From NCBI RefSeq assembly GCF_029360665.1, contig NZ_JARDUB010000005.1, positions 33,163-97,162 on the forward strand: DNA of 64,000 nucleotides. The letters are read 5' to 3'. Source of the DNA: Eudoraea chungangensis (lineage in GTDB: Bacteria; Bacteroidota; Bacteroidia; Flavobacteriales; Flavobacteriaceae). The notes beneath the pieces were generated by a model that saw nothing but the letters and a program-made list of their open reading frames with translations, ran no database searches and was not told the origin of the DNA. The translations under genes were made by a program, and so were the position numbers. Shown piece by piece: positions 26,611 through 36,695 of this stretch; position 1 is the first letter of the stretch; every line of letters begins with the position of its first letter.

Positions 26611-27222
26611 TTATTTTATTTTAACTTTTAATAATTCATTTCCTTCAAGTATGCCTATAAGGTAGTCATTTACTGCAATTTTACCAACCCCTGCCGGTGT
26701 CCCGGTAAAAATTATATCTCCTTTCTTTAGCATGAAAAACTTGGATACATAGGCAATAATAGAATTAATATTCCACAGCATATATTTCGTATTTCCCTCC
26801 TGCACGCTTTGTCCGTTCTTTAAGAGAGTGAAATTAATATGCTTAAGATCTTCCACAGATTCTTTATTTATCCATTCCCCTATGACTGCCGATCCATCAA
26901 AACCCTTGGCTTTTTCCCATGGTAATCCCTTTTTTTTAAGAGAAGACTGCAAGTCTCTGGCTGTAAAATCTATGCCCAAACTTATCTCATCATAATAGGT
27001 CGATGCAAACTTTTCTTGTATATGTTTACCTACCTTATTAATCTTTACTATAACCTCTAGCTCATAATGGACTTCCTTCGAAAACTCAGGGATATAAAAA
27101 TCTTGTTCTTTTGGAAGTACTGCAGAATCTGGTTTAATAAAGATTACGGGTTCTTCTGTTTGTTCATTATTCAATTCCCGAATATGATCAACATAGTTTC
27201 TTCCTATACAGATAATCTTCAT
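26611..27222 (-). CDS. Fumarylacetoacetate hydrolase-family protein
   Basis: 203 residues, a single FAH domain. It opens MKIICIGRNYVDH and carries the metal-binding Glu in HYELEVIVKI, the DFTARDLQ motif and the closing FTGTPAGVGKI. Related proteins act as acylpyruvate hydrolases or oxaloacetate decarboxylases (FAHD1-like); which is not decidable here. Second gene in the exonuclease-FAH-HPt-cinA run. Confidence 0.9.
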   Translation of the reverse strand: MKIICIGRNYVDHIRELNNEQTEEPVIFIKPDSAVLPKEQDFYIPEFSKEVHYELEVIVKINKVGKHIQEKFASTYYDEISLGIDFTARDLQSSLKKKGLPWEKAKGFDGSAVIGEWINKESVEDLKHINFTLLKNGQSVQEGNTKYMLWNINSIIAYVSKFFMLKKGDIIFTGTPAGVGKIAVNDYLIGILEGNELLKVKIK

Positions 27223-27249
27223 GCTTTACTCCTTATTTATAAATCTAAA

Positions 27250-28020
27250 TTATTTGGTATTTAAGGCACTTAGCTTTATTTGTGTAAGTACTTTCTTTGT
27301 ATATAGAGGAAAGTCAGCGTTCAACAACCAGCCAAAATAACCCGGCTCTTTTTCCAAAACTTCTCTCACCTTCTTCCCCTTGTGTTTTCCAAAAGAGAAA
27401 ATTTCTTGCTGCTCGGCATTTAAAATGATAAATCCTGCAAAATCTACCGATTGTCTTCTTCTACTAAATTCTGATAATTTCTTAACATTGTTTTCAAGTT
27501 CTGGGTATTTTTCTAATTGCCCCAAGAGAACCTCATAGGTGGCCAGAGTATCTGCCTCAGCACTATGTGCATTATCCAACTCCTTTCCACAATAAAACTT
27601 ATAGGCAGCCGACAGGTTGCGCTTTTCCATTTTATGAAAGATCGTCTGTACATCTACAGAACTCATGTTCTTTAAATCAAAATCTACACCCGACCTTAAC
27701 ATTTCTTCCGCTAAGAGAGGAATATCAAAACGATCAGAATTAAAACCAGCCAAGTCCGAATCCTTGATCATCTGGTAAATCGATTTTGAAAGCATTTTAA
27801 AGGTCGGTTCATTGGCAACCTTTTCGTTCGAAATACCGTGTATAGCAATTACTTCTTCCGGAATCTGAATTTCTGGATTTACCAACCAAGTCTTACTCTC
27901 CTTATTGCCATTAGGATAAATCTTTAAAACGGATATTTCTACTATTCTGTCCTGGGATACATTAGTACCTGTGGTCTCTAAATCAAAAAAACATATCGGT
28001 TTACTTAATACTAATTCCAT
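27250..28020 (-). CDS. DnaQ-like 3'-5' exonuclease (DEDDh)
   Basis: 256 residues. Exo I FFDLETTGTNVSQDRIVEIS, exo II GFNSDRFDIPLL, and exo III HSAEADTLATYEV (DEDDh His and Asp) are present, so the enzyme should be active. It resembles the stand-alone PolC-type or epsilon-like exonucleases, with about 90 further C-terminal residues including FGKHKGKKVREVLEKEPGYF, a small fold also found at the end of other DnaQ-like proteins. Likely in proofreading or repair. First gene of its run. Confidence 0.92.
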   Translation of the reverse strand: MELVLSKPICFFDLETTGTNVSQDRIVEISVLKIYPNGNKESKTWLVNPEIQIPEEVIAIHGISNEKVANEPTFKMLSKSIYQMIKDSDLAGFNSDRFDIPLLAEEMLRSGVDFDLKNMSSVDVQTIFHKMEKRNLSAAYKFYCGKELDNAHSAEADTLATYEVLLGQLEKYPELENNVKKLSEFSRRRQSVDFAGFIILNAEQQEIFSFGKHKGKKVREVLEKEPGYFGWLLNADFPLYTKKVLTQIKLSALNTK

Positions 28021-28131
28021 TTGGATAAAGGTTTAATGTTGATTCTGTGGTAGTAAGTTAATAAGTGTTGAGACTCCTTGTGTATTAGTGAATGTCAAAC
28101 ATATAATACACAAAATCAGAAAAAGCTACTA

Positions 28132-29472
28132 TCAAATTTCACGATTAATATCCCAGGCTTCAAGATAATCTGCAACGGACTTAACAAACATACCACCCAG
28201 GGCTCCATTTACAACCCTATGATCATAGCTATGAGATAGAAACATTTTACTTCTAATTCCTATATAATCGCCTTCACTTGTCTCTATTACTGCAGGAACT
28301 TTCCTAATAGCCCCCAATGCTAAAATACCCACCTGTGGCTGATTAATTATTGGAGTGCCAAATACACTTCCAAAAGAACCTACATTAGTTACTGTATAGG
28401 TCCCATCCTTAACTTCGTCGGGTTTAAGTGCATTATTTCTGGCTCTAGACGCCAAATCATTAACTACTTTAGCCATACCAACTAAATTTAACTGATCTGC
28501 ATTTTTAATTACTGGAACAATAAGGTTTCCATCTGGTAAGGCAGCGGCCATTCCAATATTTATGTTTTTCTTCTTAATTACGGTGTCCCCTTCAAGAGAA
28601 ATATTTATTAAGGGAAATTTCTTAAGCGCTTTGGCTACAGCCTCCATAAATATTGGGGTAAAAGTCAGTTTCTCACCTTCTCGTTTTTCAAATTCTCCCT
28701 TAGTTTTATTTCTCCATTCTACAACCTTTGTGACGTCAACTTCAATAAAACTCTGTACATGTGCAGAAGTATTTATACTCTCCATCATATGATGAGCTAT
28801 GAGTTTCCCCATTCTTGAGAGCGGGATTCTTTCGGCTCCGGCAACATTGCTTAATCCCGAGGCAACCTTTTGCTGTTGCAATTCCGGTTTAGTTATTTGT
28901 TCGTCCACCACCACTGCTTCTCTCTCCTCTGGAATAGTCTCTACCGGAGATTTTTTTCCTTGATCAATAAATGCTAGTATATCATTTTTTGTTACTCTCC
29001 CATCTTTACCCGTTCCCTTTAAGGTGTCTAATACAGCAATGGAAATTCCTTCCTCTCTTGCAATATTCTTTACTAAAGGAGAATAAAAGCGACTACTTTC
29101 TGCCTCCGAGAGCTGAGGAGCTGTTAATTGAGATTTAATTTTCACGACATCTTCCTCAATGACTTTTACAGCTTCAATTGCAGGTTCATTATCTTCTGAT
29201 GAGGAAGTGTAGGTTACTTTTTCACCTTCTCCTTCTATATCTATTACCGCTACGGTCTGCCCTACCTTTATTACTTCGTCAATATCAAAAAGCTTCTCCA
29301 GGAGCACTCCTTCTACCTCCGATGGAACCTCGCTATCTACCTTATCCGTTGCAATTTCAAAAACTGCTTCATCTAATTCAATGGTCTCGCCAACTTCTTT
29401 AAGCCAAGATGTTAAGGTAGCTTCTGCTACACTTTCCCCCATCTGAGGTAGTTTTAGTTCAAATTTTGCCAT
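28132..29472 (-). CDS. Dihydrolipoamide acyltransferase (E2) of a 2-oxo acid dehydrogenase complex
   Basis: 446 residues: one lipoyl domain (about 2-77, lipoyl Lys in EIATDKVDSEVPSE), a flexible linker, a peripheral-subunit binding domain (about 135-172, SPLVKNIAREEGI), and the catalytic core (about 215-446). The active-site motif usually written DHRxxDG reads DHRVVNG, Asn replacing the usual Asp. Single lipoyl domain and sequence style fit branched-chain or generic 2-oxo acid E2 rather than pyruvate E2. E1 and E3 genes are not adjacent. Confidence 0.92.
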   Translation of the reverse strand: MAKFELKLPQMGESVAEATLTSWLKEVGETIELDEAVFEIATDKVDSEVPSEVEGVLLEKLFDIDEVIKVGQTVAVIDIEGEGEKVTYTSSSEDNEPAIEAVKVIEEDVVKIKSQLTAPQLSEAESSRFYSPLVKNIAREEGISIAVLDTLKGTGKDGRVTKNDILAFIDQGKKSPVETIPEEREAVVVDEQITKPELQQQKVASGLSNVAGAERIPLSRMGKLIAHHMMESINTSAHVQSFIEVDVTKVVEWRNKTKGEFEKREGEKLTFTPIFMEAVAKALKKFPLINISLEGDTVIKKKNINIGMAAALPDGNLIVPVIKNADQLNLVGMAKVVNDLASRARNNALKPDEVKDGTYTVTNVGSFGSVFGTPIINQPQVGILALGAIRKVPAVIETSEGDYIGIRSKMFLSHSYDHRVVNGALGGMFVKSVADYLEAWDINREI

Positions 29473-29509
29473 ATTGGTATTTAAAATGCATTTTTGACTA
29501 TATATTTTG

Positions 29510-29517
29510 CAAAAATA
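29510..29517 (-). promoter_or_regulatory. -7 promoter element of the E2 gene
   Basis: Exact TAnnTTTG match (TATTTTTG on the minus strand) 38 bases before the E2 ATG. No -33 TTG at the expected distance. Confidence 0.45.
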
Positions 29518-29561
29518 CTAAAAAAACGTCCTTATCATTACATTTATTATACGATTTCCCT

Positions 29562-30182
29562 TTAAGATGCTTTCAAAGAACTTTCAAAAGGGATTCGGTT
29601 TAAAATACTCCTACCTAAAGTTACTTCATCTGCAAACTCTAATTCATCTCCAACCGAAATTCCTCGTGCTATAGTTGATATAGAAATGTTATAAGGTTTT
29701 AAAAGTTTATATATGTAGAAATTAGTTGTATCACCTTCCATCGTTGAACTTAGGGCAAATATTAACTCCTTAATCTTTCCTTCTTTAACTTTATTTGCCA
29801 AGGATGAAATGGTTAGATCGTGTGGTCCTATACCTTCCATGGGAGATATTTTTCCTCCCAACACATGATAACGTCCTTTAAACTGGCCCGTATTTTCAAT
29901 AGCCATTACATCTCTTATATCCTCTACTACACATACTATATGTTCTTGTCGATTGACATTCGCACATATTTCACAGCAGTCTGAATCTGAAATATTATGG
30001 CAGTGTGCACAATACTTTATTTGCTCTCGTACAGCTGCAATAGCCTCAGACAATGCGGTACTCTGTTCTTTTGGCTGTTTTAAAATATGTAATACCAACC
30101 TTAGGGCCGTTCGCTTGCCAATACCCGGCAATTGAGACATTTCGTAAACTGCGTTCTCTAGAAGTTTGGATGAAAATTCCAT
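29562..30182 (-). CDS. recR: Recombination protein RecR
   Basis: 206 residues from the ATG at 30182 ([15 protein letters not shown]), the normal RecR start; the frame stays open a further 204 bases upstream, but that part crosses into the divergent symporter gene and has no RecR similarity. Helix-hairpin-helix [12 protein letters not shown], four-Cys zinc finger [16 protein letters not shown], and Toprim [15 protein letters not shown]. It works with RecO/RecF to load RecA at gaps. Confidence 0.95.
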   Translation of the reverse strand: MEFSSKLLENAVYEMSQLPGIGKRTALRLVLHILKQPKEQSTALSEAIAAVREQIKYCAHCHNISDSDCCEICANVNRQEHIVCVVEDIRDVMAIENTGQFKGRYHVLGGKISPMEGIGPHDLTISSLANKVKEGKIKELIFALSSTMEGDTTNFYIYKLLKPYNISISTIARGISVGDELEFADEVTLGRSILNRIPFESSLKAS

Positions 30183-30240
30183 AAAAGCAAAATTACGTAA
30201 TGTTTTAAGTTTTTGTACTTTGCGTTTGCAATTTATTTTT

Positions 30241-31701
30241 ATGACCGCAACCCATATTCTGCTTCTTATTGGGGGATATTTTATTCTTCTACTGTTAATA
30301 TCTTTTTTTACCGGGAAGAACGATTCCAATACTGATTTTTTTAAAGCTGGCAAACAATCCCCTTGGTACCTTGTGGCCTTCGGCATGATCGGGGCTTCTC
30401 TTTCTGGGGTTACCTTTATTTCCGTACCTGGGTGGGTAGAGAGTTCGGAGTTTAGTTATATGCAGGTTGTATTTGGGTATTTAGCCGGCTATTTTGTTAT
30501 CGCCTTTGTATTACTTCCCATATATTATAAGCTAAATGTCACTTCTATATATGAATATCTACAAGGTAGATTTGGTGTGGTGAGCTATAAAATTGGCGCA
30601 ATTTCATTTTTTATCTCTCGTGTTTTGGGAGCCTCGTTTAGACTTTTCTTGGTAGCCATTGTACTGCAACAATTTGTATTTGATTCTTGGAATATTCCTT
30701 TTGAACTGACTGTTGTTTTGTCTGTTATGCTAATTTGGGTTTATACTTTTCGCGGAGGAATTAAGACCATTGTCTGGACCGATACCTTGCAAACTTTATT
30801 TATGTTGCTATCTGTTGGACTCTCTATATACTTTATCAATGATAAAATAGGGTGGTCTTTTTCCGAATTTTATAGTTCAAGTGAATTACAAAACTATAGC
30901 CAGATAGTTTTTACGGACGACTTTTTTTCGAAAACACATTTTATTAAGTCTTTTATGGGAGGTATGTTTATTACTATTTGCATGACGGGCTTAGACCAGG
31001 ATATGATGCAAAAAAATCTTACTTGCAAAAATCTTGGAGATGCGCAAAAGAATATGGTGTCCTTTAGTCTTATTTTGGTCGTGGTAAATTTTGTTTTTCT
31101 CCTGCTGGGAGCTCTACTGTTTATTTATGCTGCCAAGTTTAATGTGGCTACTCCCCTGATGGACGGAACTCCTAAGTCTGACCTATTGTTTCCTGAAATA
31201 GCATTAAATAGTGGGTTGGGAATTACCGTGGCTATAACTTTTATGTTAGGCCTAATCGCCGCAGCATATAGCAGTGCAGACAGTGCACTTACTTCATTAA
31301 CCACATCTTTTTGTGTGGATTTCCTGGACATTGACAAAAAAGCAGTATTTAAACAAACCAAAATTCGTAAAACCACGCATATCTGGATGAGTGTACTTCT
31401 GATAATTGTTGTAATATTATTTAAGTACGTATTGGATAGAAATGTAATCGACGGACTTCTCACTGTAGCTACCTATACCTATGGCCCACTTTTAGGTCTG
31501 TTTACTTTTGGTATATTCACCAATTATCAAATAAAGGATCGCTTTGTTTGGATTGTGGCAATATCAGCAGTTTTAATTGCCCTAGCCTTAGCTAAGATAC
31601 CTGCAGAATCTATAGGAGGATATGTAGTTGGTTACGAACTTTTGCCTATAAACGGCTTATTAACCTTTATAGGCCTTTACCTTATAAGAAAAAAAGAATA
31701 A
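30241..31701 (+). CDS. Sodium:solute symporter family (SSS) transporter
   Basis: 486 residues from the ATG at 30241 (MTATHILLL); an upstream ATG at 30166 lies inside recR and is rejected. About 13 hydrophobic helices. SSS signatures: [16 protein letters not shown] near the first helices, [20 protein letters not shown], and [18 protein letters not shown] with the Na2-site serines. Substrate unknown. Divergent from recR with a 58-base gap. Confidence 0.93.
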   Translation: MTATHILLLIGGYFILLLLISFFTGKNDSNTDFFKAGKQSPWYLVAFGMIGASLSGVTFISVPGWVESSEFSYMQVVFGYLAGYFVIAFVLLPIYYKLNVTSIYEYLQGRFGVVSYKIGAISFFISRVLGASFRLFLVAIVLQQFVFDSWNIPFELTVVLSVMLIWVYTFRGGIKTIVWTDTLQTLFMLLSVGLSIYFINDKIGWSFSEFYSSSELQNYSQIVFTDDFFSKTHFIKSFMGGMFITICMTGLDQDMMQKNLTCKNLGDAQKNMVSFSLILVVVNFVFLLLGALLFIYAAKFNVATPLMDGTPKSDLLFPEIALNSGLGITVAITFMLGLIAAAYSSADSALTSLTTSFCVDFLDIDKKAVFKQTKIRKTTHIWMSVLLIIVVILFKYVLDRNVIDGLLTVATYTYGPLLGLFTFGIFTNYQIKDRFVWIVAISAVLIALALAKIPAESIGGYVVGYELLPINGLLTFIGLYLIRKKE

Positions 31702-31720
31702 GATACCTCGGTATTATTAT

Positions 31721-32080
31721 TTAGTACTGCCCAGTTGCCAGTAATACCAGAGTGCAGGCTACCTCGACTTCTATTCCCTCCTCTTCCAAAAGAGTGAATA
31801 ATTCCGGATTTTCACTTCCTGGATTAAATATTACCCGCTTCGGAGACAACTTAAGTATCTGGTCATAATATTGAACCTGCCGCGAAGGACCTAGATATAG
31901 AGTAATGGTATTAATATCGGAGAAAACATCCAGTCTATCTTGTACCTCTACTCCGGCGATGGAACCTTTTTTTAATCCAAATGCATTGGTTTCGATTTGC
32001 TTATCCCTTAATCTTCTTACTGCAATATTGCTATATCTACTTGGGTTTAAGGATGCTCCAATTACTAATGTTTTCTTCAT
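31721..32080 (-). CDS. CoA-binding domain protein (YccU-like)
   Basis: 119 residues, single Rossmann domain of the CoA_binding_2 type: VIGASLNPSRYSNIAVRRL at the start, VIFNPGSENPELFTLLEEEGI and VEVACTLVLL at the end. Close to YccU, which binds CoA but has no known reaction. The stop lies 20 bases from the convergent symporter gene. Confidence 0.9.
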   Translation of the reverse strand: MKKTLVIGASLNPSRYSNIAVRRLRDKQIETNAFGLKKGSIAGVEVQDRLDVFSDINTITLYLGPSRQVQYYDQILKLSPKRVIFNPGSENPELFTLLEEEGIEVEVACTLVLLATGQY

Positions 32081-32164
32081 TGTAAAACTTTAAAGGTTAA
32101 AGTGTGTTAATTACTGTAACTAAAGTCATTTTTCTTCGTCTTTCTAATTATAGCGATTAAAAAC

Positions 32165-32259
32165 GTTGACTTTACCATATTTTTATAGTTAATGGTTAGT
32201 GTTTAGTATGGTATGTCAACGAATGAAACCCCGGCTTTTTGTCGGGGTTTTAGTTTTTT
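32165..32259 (+). ncRNA. Candidate structured small RNA
   Basis: A two-part stem, GTTGAC (32165-32170) with GTCAAC (32215-32220) and TACCATA (32173-32179) with TATGGTA (32207-32213), encloses a loop of 27 bases holding TTAATGGTTAGTGTT (32189-32203). Six bases later starts a strong terminator. No coding gene feeds this terminator on the plus strand, so a short transcript is likely. The loop motif recurs with 14 of 15 bases at 42723-42737. No promoter was identified; family unknown. Confidence 0.4.
32226..32259 (+). terminator. Intrinsic terminator without an upstream coding gene
   Basis: Stem AAACCCCG/CGGGGTTT with a 9-base loop, followed by TTTAGTTTTTT. The T tract is on the plus strand side. 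Confidence 0.8.
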
Positions 32260-32462
32260 CTTACACCACATAAAAACTAGACTTGCATTTTAATTAAGAG
32301 ATAAAAGTAAGCTATATGTAGAAAGTGCAGGTCACTGGACACATCTTCTTAACTATCTGAAGAGAAAAGTTTTTTATGTTAAAACGTAATTCTGTCGTAA
32401 CATAAAGTGCTTCCCCTCGTCTACTCAATAACATCAATCAATTAATCAAAAAACGAACAATC

Positions 32463-34913
32463 ATGAGAAAAGTAGTATTACTTACTACCCTTCTATTGCA
32501 TGCTCTGATATGGGCAGGAGAATCATCGGAAAAGTCAGATTTAAAAATTGGCAGTATTACCGGAAAAGTCGTAGACAAGAATGGGGAGAAGCCCATTGCC
32601 TATGCTGCCATAGTGATAAAACTAGCCAGTGACAATTCTACTATAACCGGAGGCATTACAGAAGATGATGGTAGCTTTGAAGTAAAAAAGCTACCAGATG
32701 GTGCACTAATTCTTGAAGTACAATACATAGGCTATAAAACCCATATACAAAGAATAGATATTGGAGAAAACAAACGCGTCCTTAATATGGGTTTAATTAA
32801 GCTTGAAGAAGAGGCAGAACAACTTACGGGTGTGGAAGTAGTTGCAGAAAGAACCACTATTGAACAAAAGCTTGATAGAAAAGTTGTGAATATTGGTAAA
32901 GATCTAACTACAGCCGGAGCGACAGCCTCTGAAATCATGAACAACATTCCCTCAGTAAATATTGACCAGCAAACAGGAGAACTATCGCTGCGTGGGAATT
33001 CTAATGTGAGAGTTATGGTTGACGGTAAATTATCGAATGTCCCGGTAGCCCAATTACTTAGGCAAATACCCTCTACTTCAATCAAATCGATCGAATTAAT
33101 TACAAATCCGTCTGCCAAATACAATCCAGAAGGAATGAGCGGAATTATAAATATCGTATTACATAAAAACACCAATATTGGTTTTAATGGAAATACTAAT
33201 ATTGGTTTAACTGTAGGAGAAGAAGCTAAATTTAATAGCTCTCTAGACCTCAATTACCGCAATGGAAAACTAAATATTTATGGCAACTACGGTAACACCA
33301 CGGGTAAATATGTGAATGACGGCTATATTTATAGATTTGAAGAGGATTCTGAGCAGGTATTCGATTTTTTGGACAATAGAAAATCAAACCTTTTTAAAGT
33401 GGGTATGGATTTCTACTTAAACGAGCATAATACCCTCTCCTTTTTTACCAATCAAAATTTCTTTGATGGCACTACTCAGGGCACAACCGTGGTGACATAT
33501 TTTCAGGATATGGCCAGGAATACCACACAAGTATTCAGGAATCTTAATGACAACCACAGTCAGCAGTATAATTTCGACTACAAACACCAGTTTCCAAAAG
33601 AAGGCCATAGTATAGAATTAGAAGCAGATTACAATCAATATAAAGAGGATGAAAATGCCGACTTTAAATCGACTGGCAGTAATCCTTTGCCAGACTATAT
33701 GGACTTTGTTGATACCAAAAGGACCCAAACCATAATTAATTTAGACTATGTAAACCCCTTAGATTCTATTTCCAAACTCGAAATGGGGGTAGAAGCCAGG
33801 GTATTTGAAACGGAGGTAGAATATGCCTCTACTGGTTTGTCTTTCACCCCAGATGGCGCTCTTATACCAACGCCTGATACAGATTTTATATACGGTATGG
33901 ATATCTACTCTGCCTATGCCACCTTTGGGCAACGCTACAATAAATGGTCTTACCAGATAGGGTTAAGGGTCGAGGACGTTGAAGTTAAAGCGGATACCAA
34001 TCAGGTAAGCACTTTTACAGATAAATATACCGAGTTCTATCCTTCCGGATTTGTAACTTTTAACCCATCTGATAAGAATCAATTTCAACTCAGCTTTAGT
34101 AGACGTGTAGACAGGCCAGGACTCACACAGGTGAATCCAATCAGAGAATGGTCTACGCCACTAATCTCCTCTTTTGGGAACCCATATCTTCTGCCGCAAT
34201 TTACTATGTCTTATGAGACTAATTATACAAGGCGATTTAAAAACGGTAGCCTTACGGGAGGATTGTTTTACAGAAGCATAACCGATGAAATTAACCGGGC
34301 CGTTTATATTGATCGACTAGATTTGAATAGGATAATTCTCAGTTTTGATAACTTCGACAATACTTCTGCCTATGGTCTAGAACTAAGTAGTAACTACAAG
34401 CTAACAAAGTGGTGGAATTTTAATGTAAGTTTTGACCTTTACCATCAAACACAAAGAGGGCTAACGGAAAGTTTGGACCCAGGCATAGATCCGCCAACTG
34501 AAGAAGATATAATTACCCAAGAAGTAGAAGTGGAGAACACTGCCTACAACTTTAGAATGAATAACAGTTTTAAGGCAACTAAGAATCTTACTTTTCAGCT
34601 ATTTGGCTTCTACAGGGGACAGAACAGGACTATTCAATTTAATGTAGAACCCATGTATTTTGTAAACCTAGGCGCCCGCTATAGTTTTGCCAAAGGAAAA
34701 GGTACTTTCAGTGTGAATGTAAATGACATCTTCAATACTATGCAATTTGCTTTTGAAGCAGACCAACCCTTTGCTCAAAAAGGTCATTTCAACCCAGAAA
34801 GTCCAACTGTTTTCACAGGAATTTCCTATAGATTTGGTAGTGGAAAGAATAGAGCTGCTCAACGAAAAAGACGAGATAGCAATACCAAACAAGGCGGAGG
34901 AGGTATACTATAA
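32463..34913 (+). CDS. TonB-dependent receptor-like outer membrane protein with carboxypeptidase-like N-terminal domain
   Basis: 816 residues. Signal peptide (cleavage near LIWAGES), a CarboxypepD_reg-like domain (about 30-115, SITGKVVDKNGEKPIAYAAIVIK), a plug domain (about 120-220, ASEIMNNIPSVNIDQQTGELSLRGNSNVRVMVDG style), and an outer-membrane beta-barrel of the OMP_b-brl_3 type up to about 800. The C-terminus is basic and glycine-rich (RAAQRKRRDSN, GGGG) and ends without the usual aromatic. No SusD partner follows, so polysaccharide uptake is unlikely; ligand unknown. Confidence 0.88.
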   Translation: MRKVVLLTTLLLHALIWAGESSEKSDLKIGSITGKVVDKNGEKPIAYAAIVIKLASDNSTITGGITEDDGSFEVKKLPDGALILEVQYIGYKTHIQRIDIGENKRVLNMGLIKLEEEAEQLTGVEVVAERTTIEQKLDRKVVNIGKDLTTAGATASEIMNNIPSVNIDQQTGELSLRGNSNVRVMVDGKLSNVPVAQLLRQIPSTSIKSIELITNPSAKYNPEGMSGIINIVLHKNTNIGFNGNTNIGLTVGEEAKFNSSLDLNYRNGKLNIYGNYGNTTGKYVNDGYIYRFEEDSEQVFDFLDNRKSNLFKVGMDFYLNEHNTLSFFTNQNFFDGTTQGTTVVTYFQDMARNTTQVFRNLNDNHSQQYNFDYKHQFPKEGHSIELEADYNQYKEDENADFKSTGSNPLPDYMDFVDTKRTQTIINLDYVNPLDSISKLEMGVEARVFETEVEYASTGLSFTPDGALIPTPDTDFIYGMDIYSAYATFGQRYNKWSYQIGLRVEDVEVKADTNQVSTFTDKYTEFYPSGFVTFNPSDKNQFQLSFSRRVDRPGLTQVNPIREWSTPLISSFGNPYLLPQFTMSYETNYTRRFKNGSLTGGLFYRSITDEINRAVYIDRLDLNRIILSFDNFDNTSAYGLELSSNYKLTKWWNFNVSFDLYHQTQRGLTESLDPGIDPPTEEDIITQEVEVENTAYNFRMNNSFKATKNLTFQLFGFYRGQNRTIQFNVEPMYFVNLGARYSFAKGKGTFSVNVNDIFNTMQFAFEADQPFAQKGHFNPESPTVFTGISYRFGSGKNRAAQRKRRDSNTKQGGGGIL

Positions 34914-34975
34914 GATCTATTGAAAATATCTGCAAAGATTTTAGTTGGTTATCTTTAGCCGTGTTTTCAATAATT

Positions 34976-35006
34976 ATACCCCGGGAATTCCCGGGGTATT
35001 TTATTT
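34976..35006 (+). terminator. Intrinsic terminator after the TonB-type receptor gene
   Basis: A 24-base perfect palindrome (34976-34999, ATACCCCGGGAA and its complement), then TTTTATTT on the plus strand. It lies 62 bases past the receptor stop and directly abuts the stop of the convergent flavin-type oxidase gene. Confidence 0.8.
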
Positions 35007-35552
35007 AGCATCATCCAGTATGTCTGTTGGTAATCCATCAAGACTAGTGGTATTTTTAAGTGACCAATACTCTTCTATCCCCTGATCGCCCTTTCCTTCA
35101 GCCCAGGATTCAAGCATAAGTCTTTCCTTTTTATAATCCATCAAAGGTACTCCCATGCCACAGGAAGTTTGTACCATTTTAATTTTTAAATGTATTAACT
35201 GTCTACTCCCAGGAATCCTTGGAAAAAGCCTAATGTTATTTTTATAGAAACTATCGCGCTTGTGATATACAGTGGCCTCACCATAAAGTCTTAGAATAAT
35301 GGGCTTCCCATCAAAAGCACAAAACATAATGGTCATTCTTTTGTCGTACTTTAAATGCGCGGCAGTTTCATTCCCGCTTCCTGTGAGATTTAGCCATAGA
35401 GCCTCATTGGGGTTTAATATCCTAAAGGCATCCATCCCCTTGGGTGACAGATTTATAAAACCTTTATCCATAGCAGTTGCCACAAAAAAAATCTTCTGGG
35501 CGGCAATGAACTTCTCATGTTTCTGATTTATACTTTCGTACTGCTTTCCCAT
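35001..35552 (-). CDS. Pyridoxamine 5'-phosphate oxidase-like FMN-binding split-barrel protein
   Basis: 183 residues. The N-terminal half has the split-barrel signature: FFVATAMDKGFINLSPKGMDAFRIL, and RMTIMFCAFDGKPIILRLYGEAT. This is the PNPOx-like group common in environmental bacteria, usually FMN- or F420-dependent oxidoreductases of unknown substrate, not true PdxH. Its start is 16 bases from the fabH stop, so co-transcription after fabH is likely. Confidence 0.85.
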   Translation of the reverse strand: MGKQYESINQKHEKFIAAQKIFFVATAMDKGFINLSPKGMDAFRILNPNEALWLNLTGSGNETAAHLKYDKRMTIMFCAFDGKPIILRLYGEATVYHKRDSFYKNNIRLFPRIPGSRQLIHLKIKMVQTSCGMGVPLMDYKKERLMLESWAEGKGDQGIEEYWSLKNTTSLDGLPTDILDDAK

Positions 35553-35568
35553 TATATGAATCCTTTTG

Positions 35569-36576
35569 TTACCACCTTATGATGGCACTTCCCCAGGTAA
35601 AACCGCTTCCAAAAGCAGCCAAGACTACAAGATCACCTTCTTTAACCAATCCTTGTTCCCAAGCCTCTGTTAAGGCTATAGGTATTGAAGCTGCTGTAGT
35701 ATTTCCATATTTCATAATATTATTAAATACCTGACTATCTTCCAATCGAAATTTTCTTTGAATAAACTGGGCAATTCTAAGATTAGCTTGGTGCGGAATT
35801 AACATGTCAATATCCGTTGCCTCTAATTGGTTAGCCTTTAATCCTTCAACAATAACCTCACTAAAACGTACAACGGCATTTTTAAATACAAATTGGCCGT
35901 TCATATGAGGAAAATAAGAAGTGTCTTCCGGGTCATTGTCCTCAAGAATATCCGAAACCCAGCGTTTTCCCATTCCCGGTGCAATCAGGGACAATTCCTC
36001 AGCGTGCTGCCCTTCCGAATGTAAATGCGTAGAAAGAATTCCCTTAGTCTTGTCTTCTTCTCTGGTTAAAACTGCAGCACCAGCCCCATCCCCAAATATT
36101 ACGGACACACCCCTGCCTCTAGTTGTCATATCCAAGCCGGAAGAATGAAGTTCCGAGCCAATAACCAAAACATTTTGGTACATCCCGGATTTTATATACT
36201 GATCTGCCAGTGAAATCCCATATACAAATCCAGAACATTGGTTACGAATATCAATGGCACCCACAGTTTTAATTCCCAAGTCTCGTTGAACAAGTACGCC
36301 CGGACCCGGAAAATAGTAGTCAGGACTTAAGGTAGCAAAAACGATAAAATCAATATCATCCTTGTCGATGCCCGCCCTTTCAATGGCTATTTTTGCGGCT
36401 TTTACACCCATGCTTGCCGTGGTATCCTCTCCTTTAATGACATGCCTTCTTTCCTTAATTCCAGTTCTTTCCTGAATCCATTCATCATTAGTATCCATCA
36501 ATTTCGATAAATCGTCATTGGTAACTACATTTTCTGGTACAAAGTACCCGAGGCCTAAAATTTTTGAATTGTACAT
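35569..36576 (-). CDS. fabH: 3-oxoacyl-ACP synthase III (FabH family)
   Basis: 335 residues. Catalytic triad: Cys in IRNQCSGFVYG (about 115), His in IPHQANLRI (about 261) and Asn in KYGNTTAASIP (about 293). The N-terminus (SKILGLGYFVPENVVTNDDL) is standard. It condenses an acyl-CoA with malonyl-ACP to start fatty acid chains. A second fabH in the plsX-rpmF cluster is usual in these organisms, so this may be a paralogue serving another acyl primer; not decidable here. Confidence 0.92.
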   Translation of the reverse strand: MYNSKILGLGYFVPENVVTNDDLSKLMDTNDEWIQERTGIKERRHVIKGEDTTASMGVKAAKIAIERAGIDKDDIDFIVFATLSPDYYFPGPGVLVQRDLGIKTVGAIDIRNQCSGFVYGISLADQYIKSGMYQNVLVIGSELHSSGLDMTTRGRGVSVIFGDGAGAAVLTREEDKTKGILSTHLHSEGQHAEELSLIAPGMGKRWVSDILEDNDPEDTSYFPHMNGQFVFKNAVVRFSEVIVEGLKANQLEATDIDMLIPHQANLRIAQFIQRKFRLEDSQVFNNIMKYGNTTAASIPIALTEAWEQGLVKEGDLVVLAAFGSGFTWGSAIIRW

Positions 36577-36695
36577 GGTTTGGTTTTATTGAAAATAATC
36601 AGAAGCCTGTACTCAGAACCCATGAGAAACTGACTTCAGAAAATAATTTAATAATCTAAGGTAATTAAAAAAAACATTCTGTAGGCTTAGAACTC

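Larger units (their letters stand above)
32081..32462. other. Divergent intergenic region containing a candidate structured RNA
   Basis: 382 bases between the CoA-binding gene and the TonB-type receptor. The middle holds a long inverted repeat and an intrinsic terminator on the plus strand, described separately. The last about 200 bases form the receptor promoter and leader; no exact TAnnTTTG element was recognised there. Confidence 0.6.

Noticed and set aside
30166..30240. Earlier start for the symporter gene, and the long N-terminal extension of recR (30183-30386)
   Set aside because: The two would overlap each other on opposite strands; family starts are at 30241 and 30182.
31700..31725. 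Possible terminator ATACC-TC-GGTAT between the symporter and CoA-binding genes
   Set aside because: A two-base loop and a five-base stem are too weak to call.
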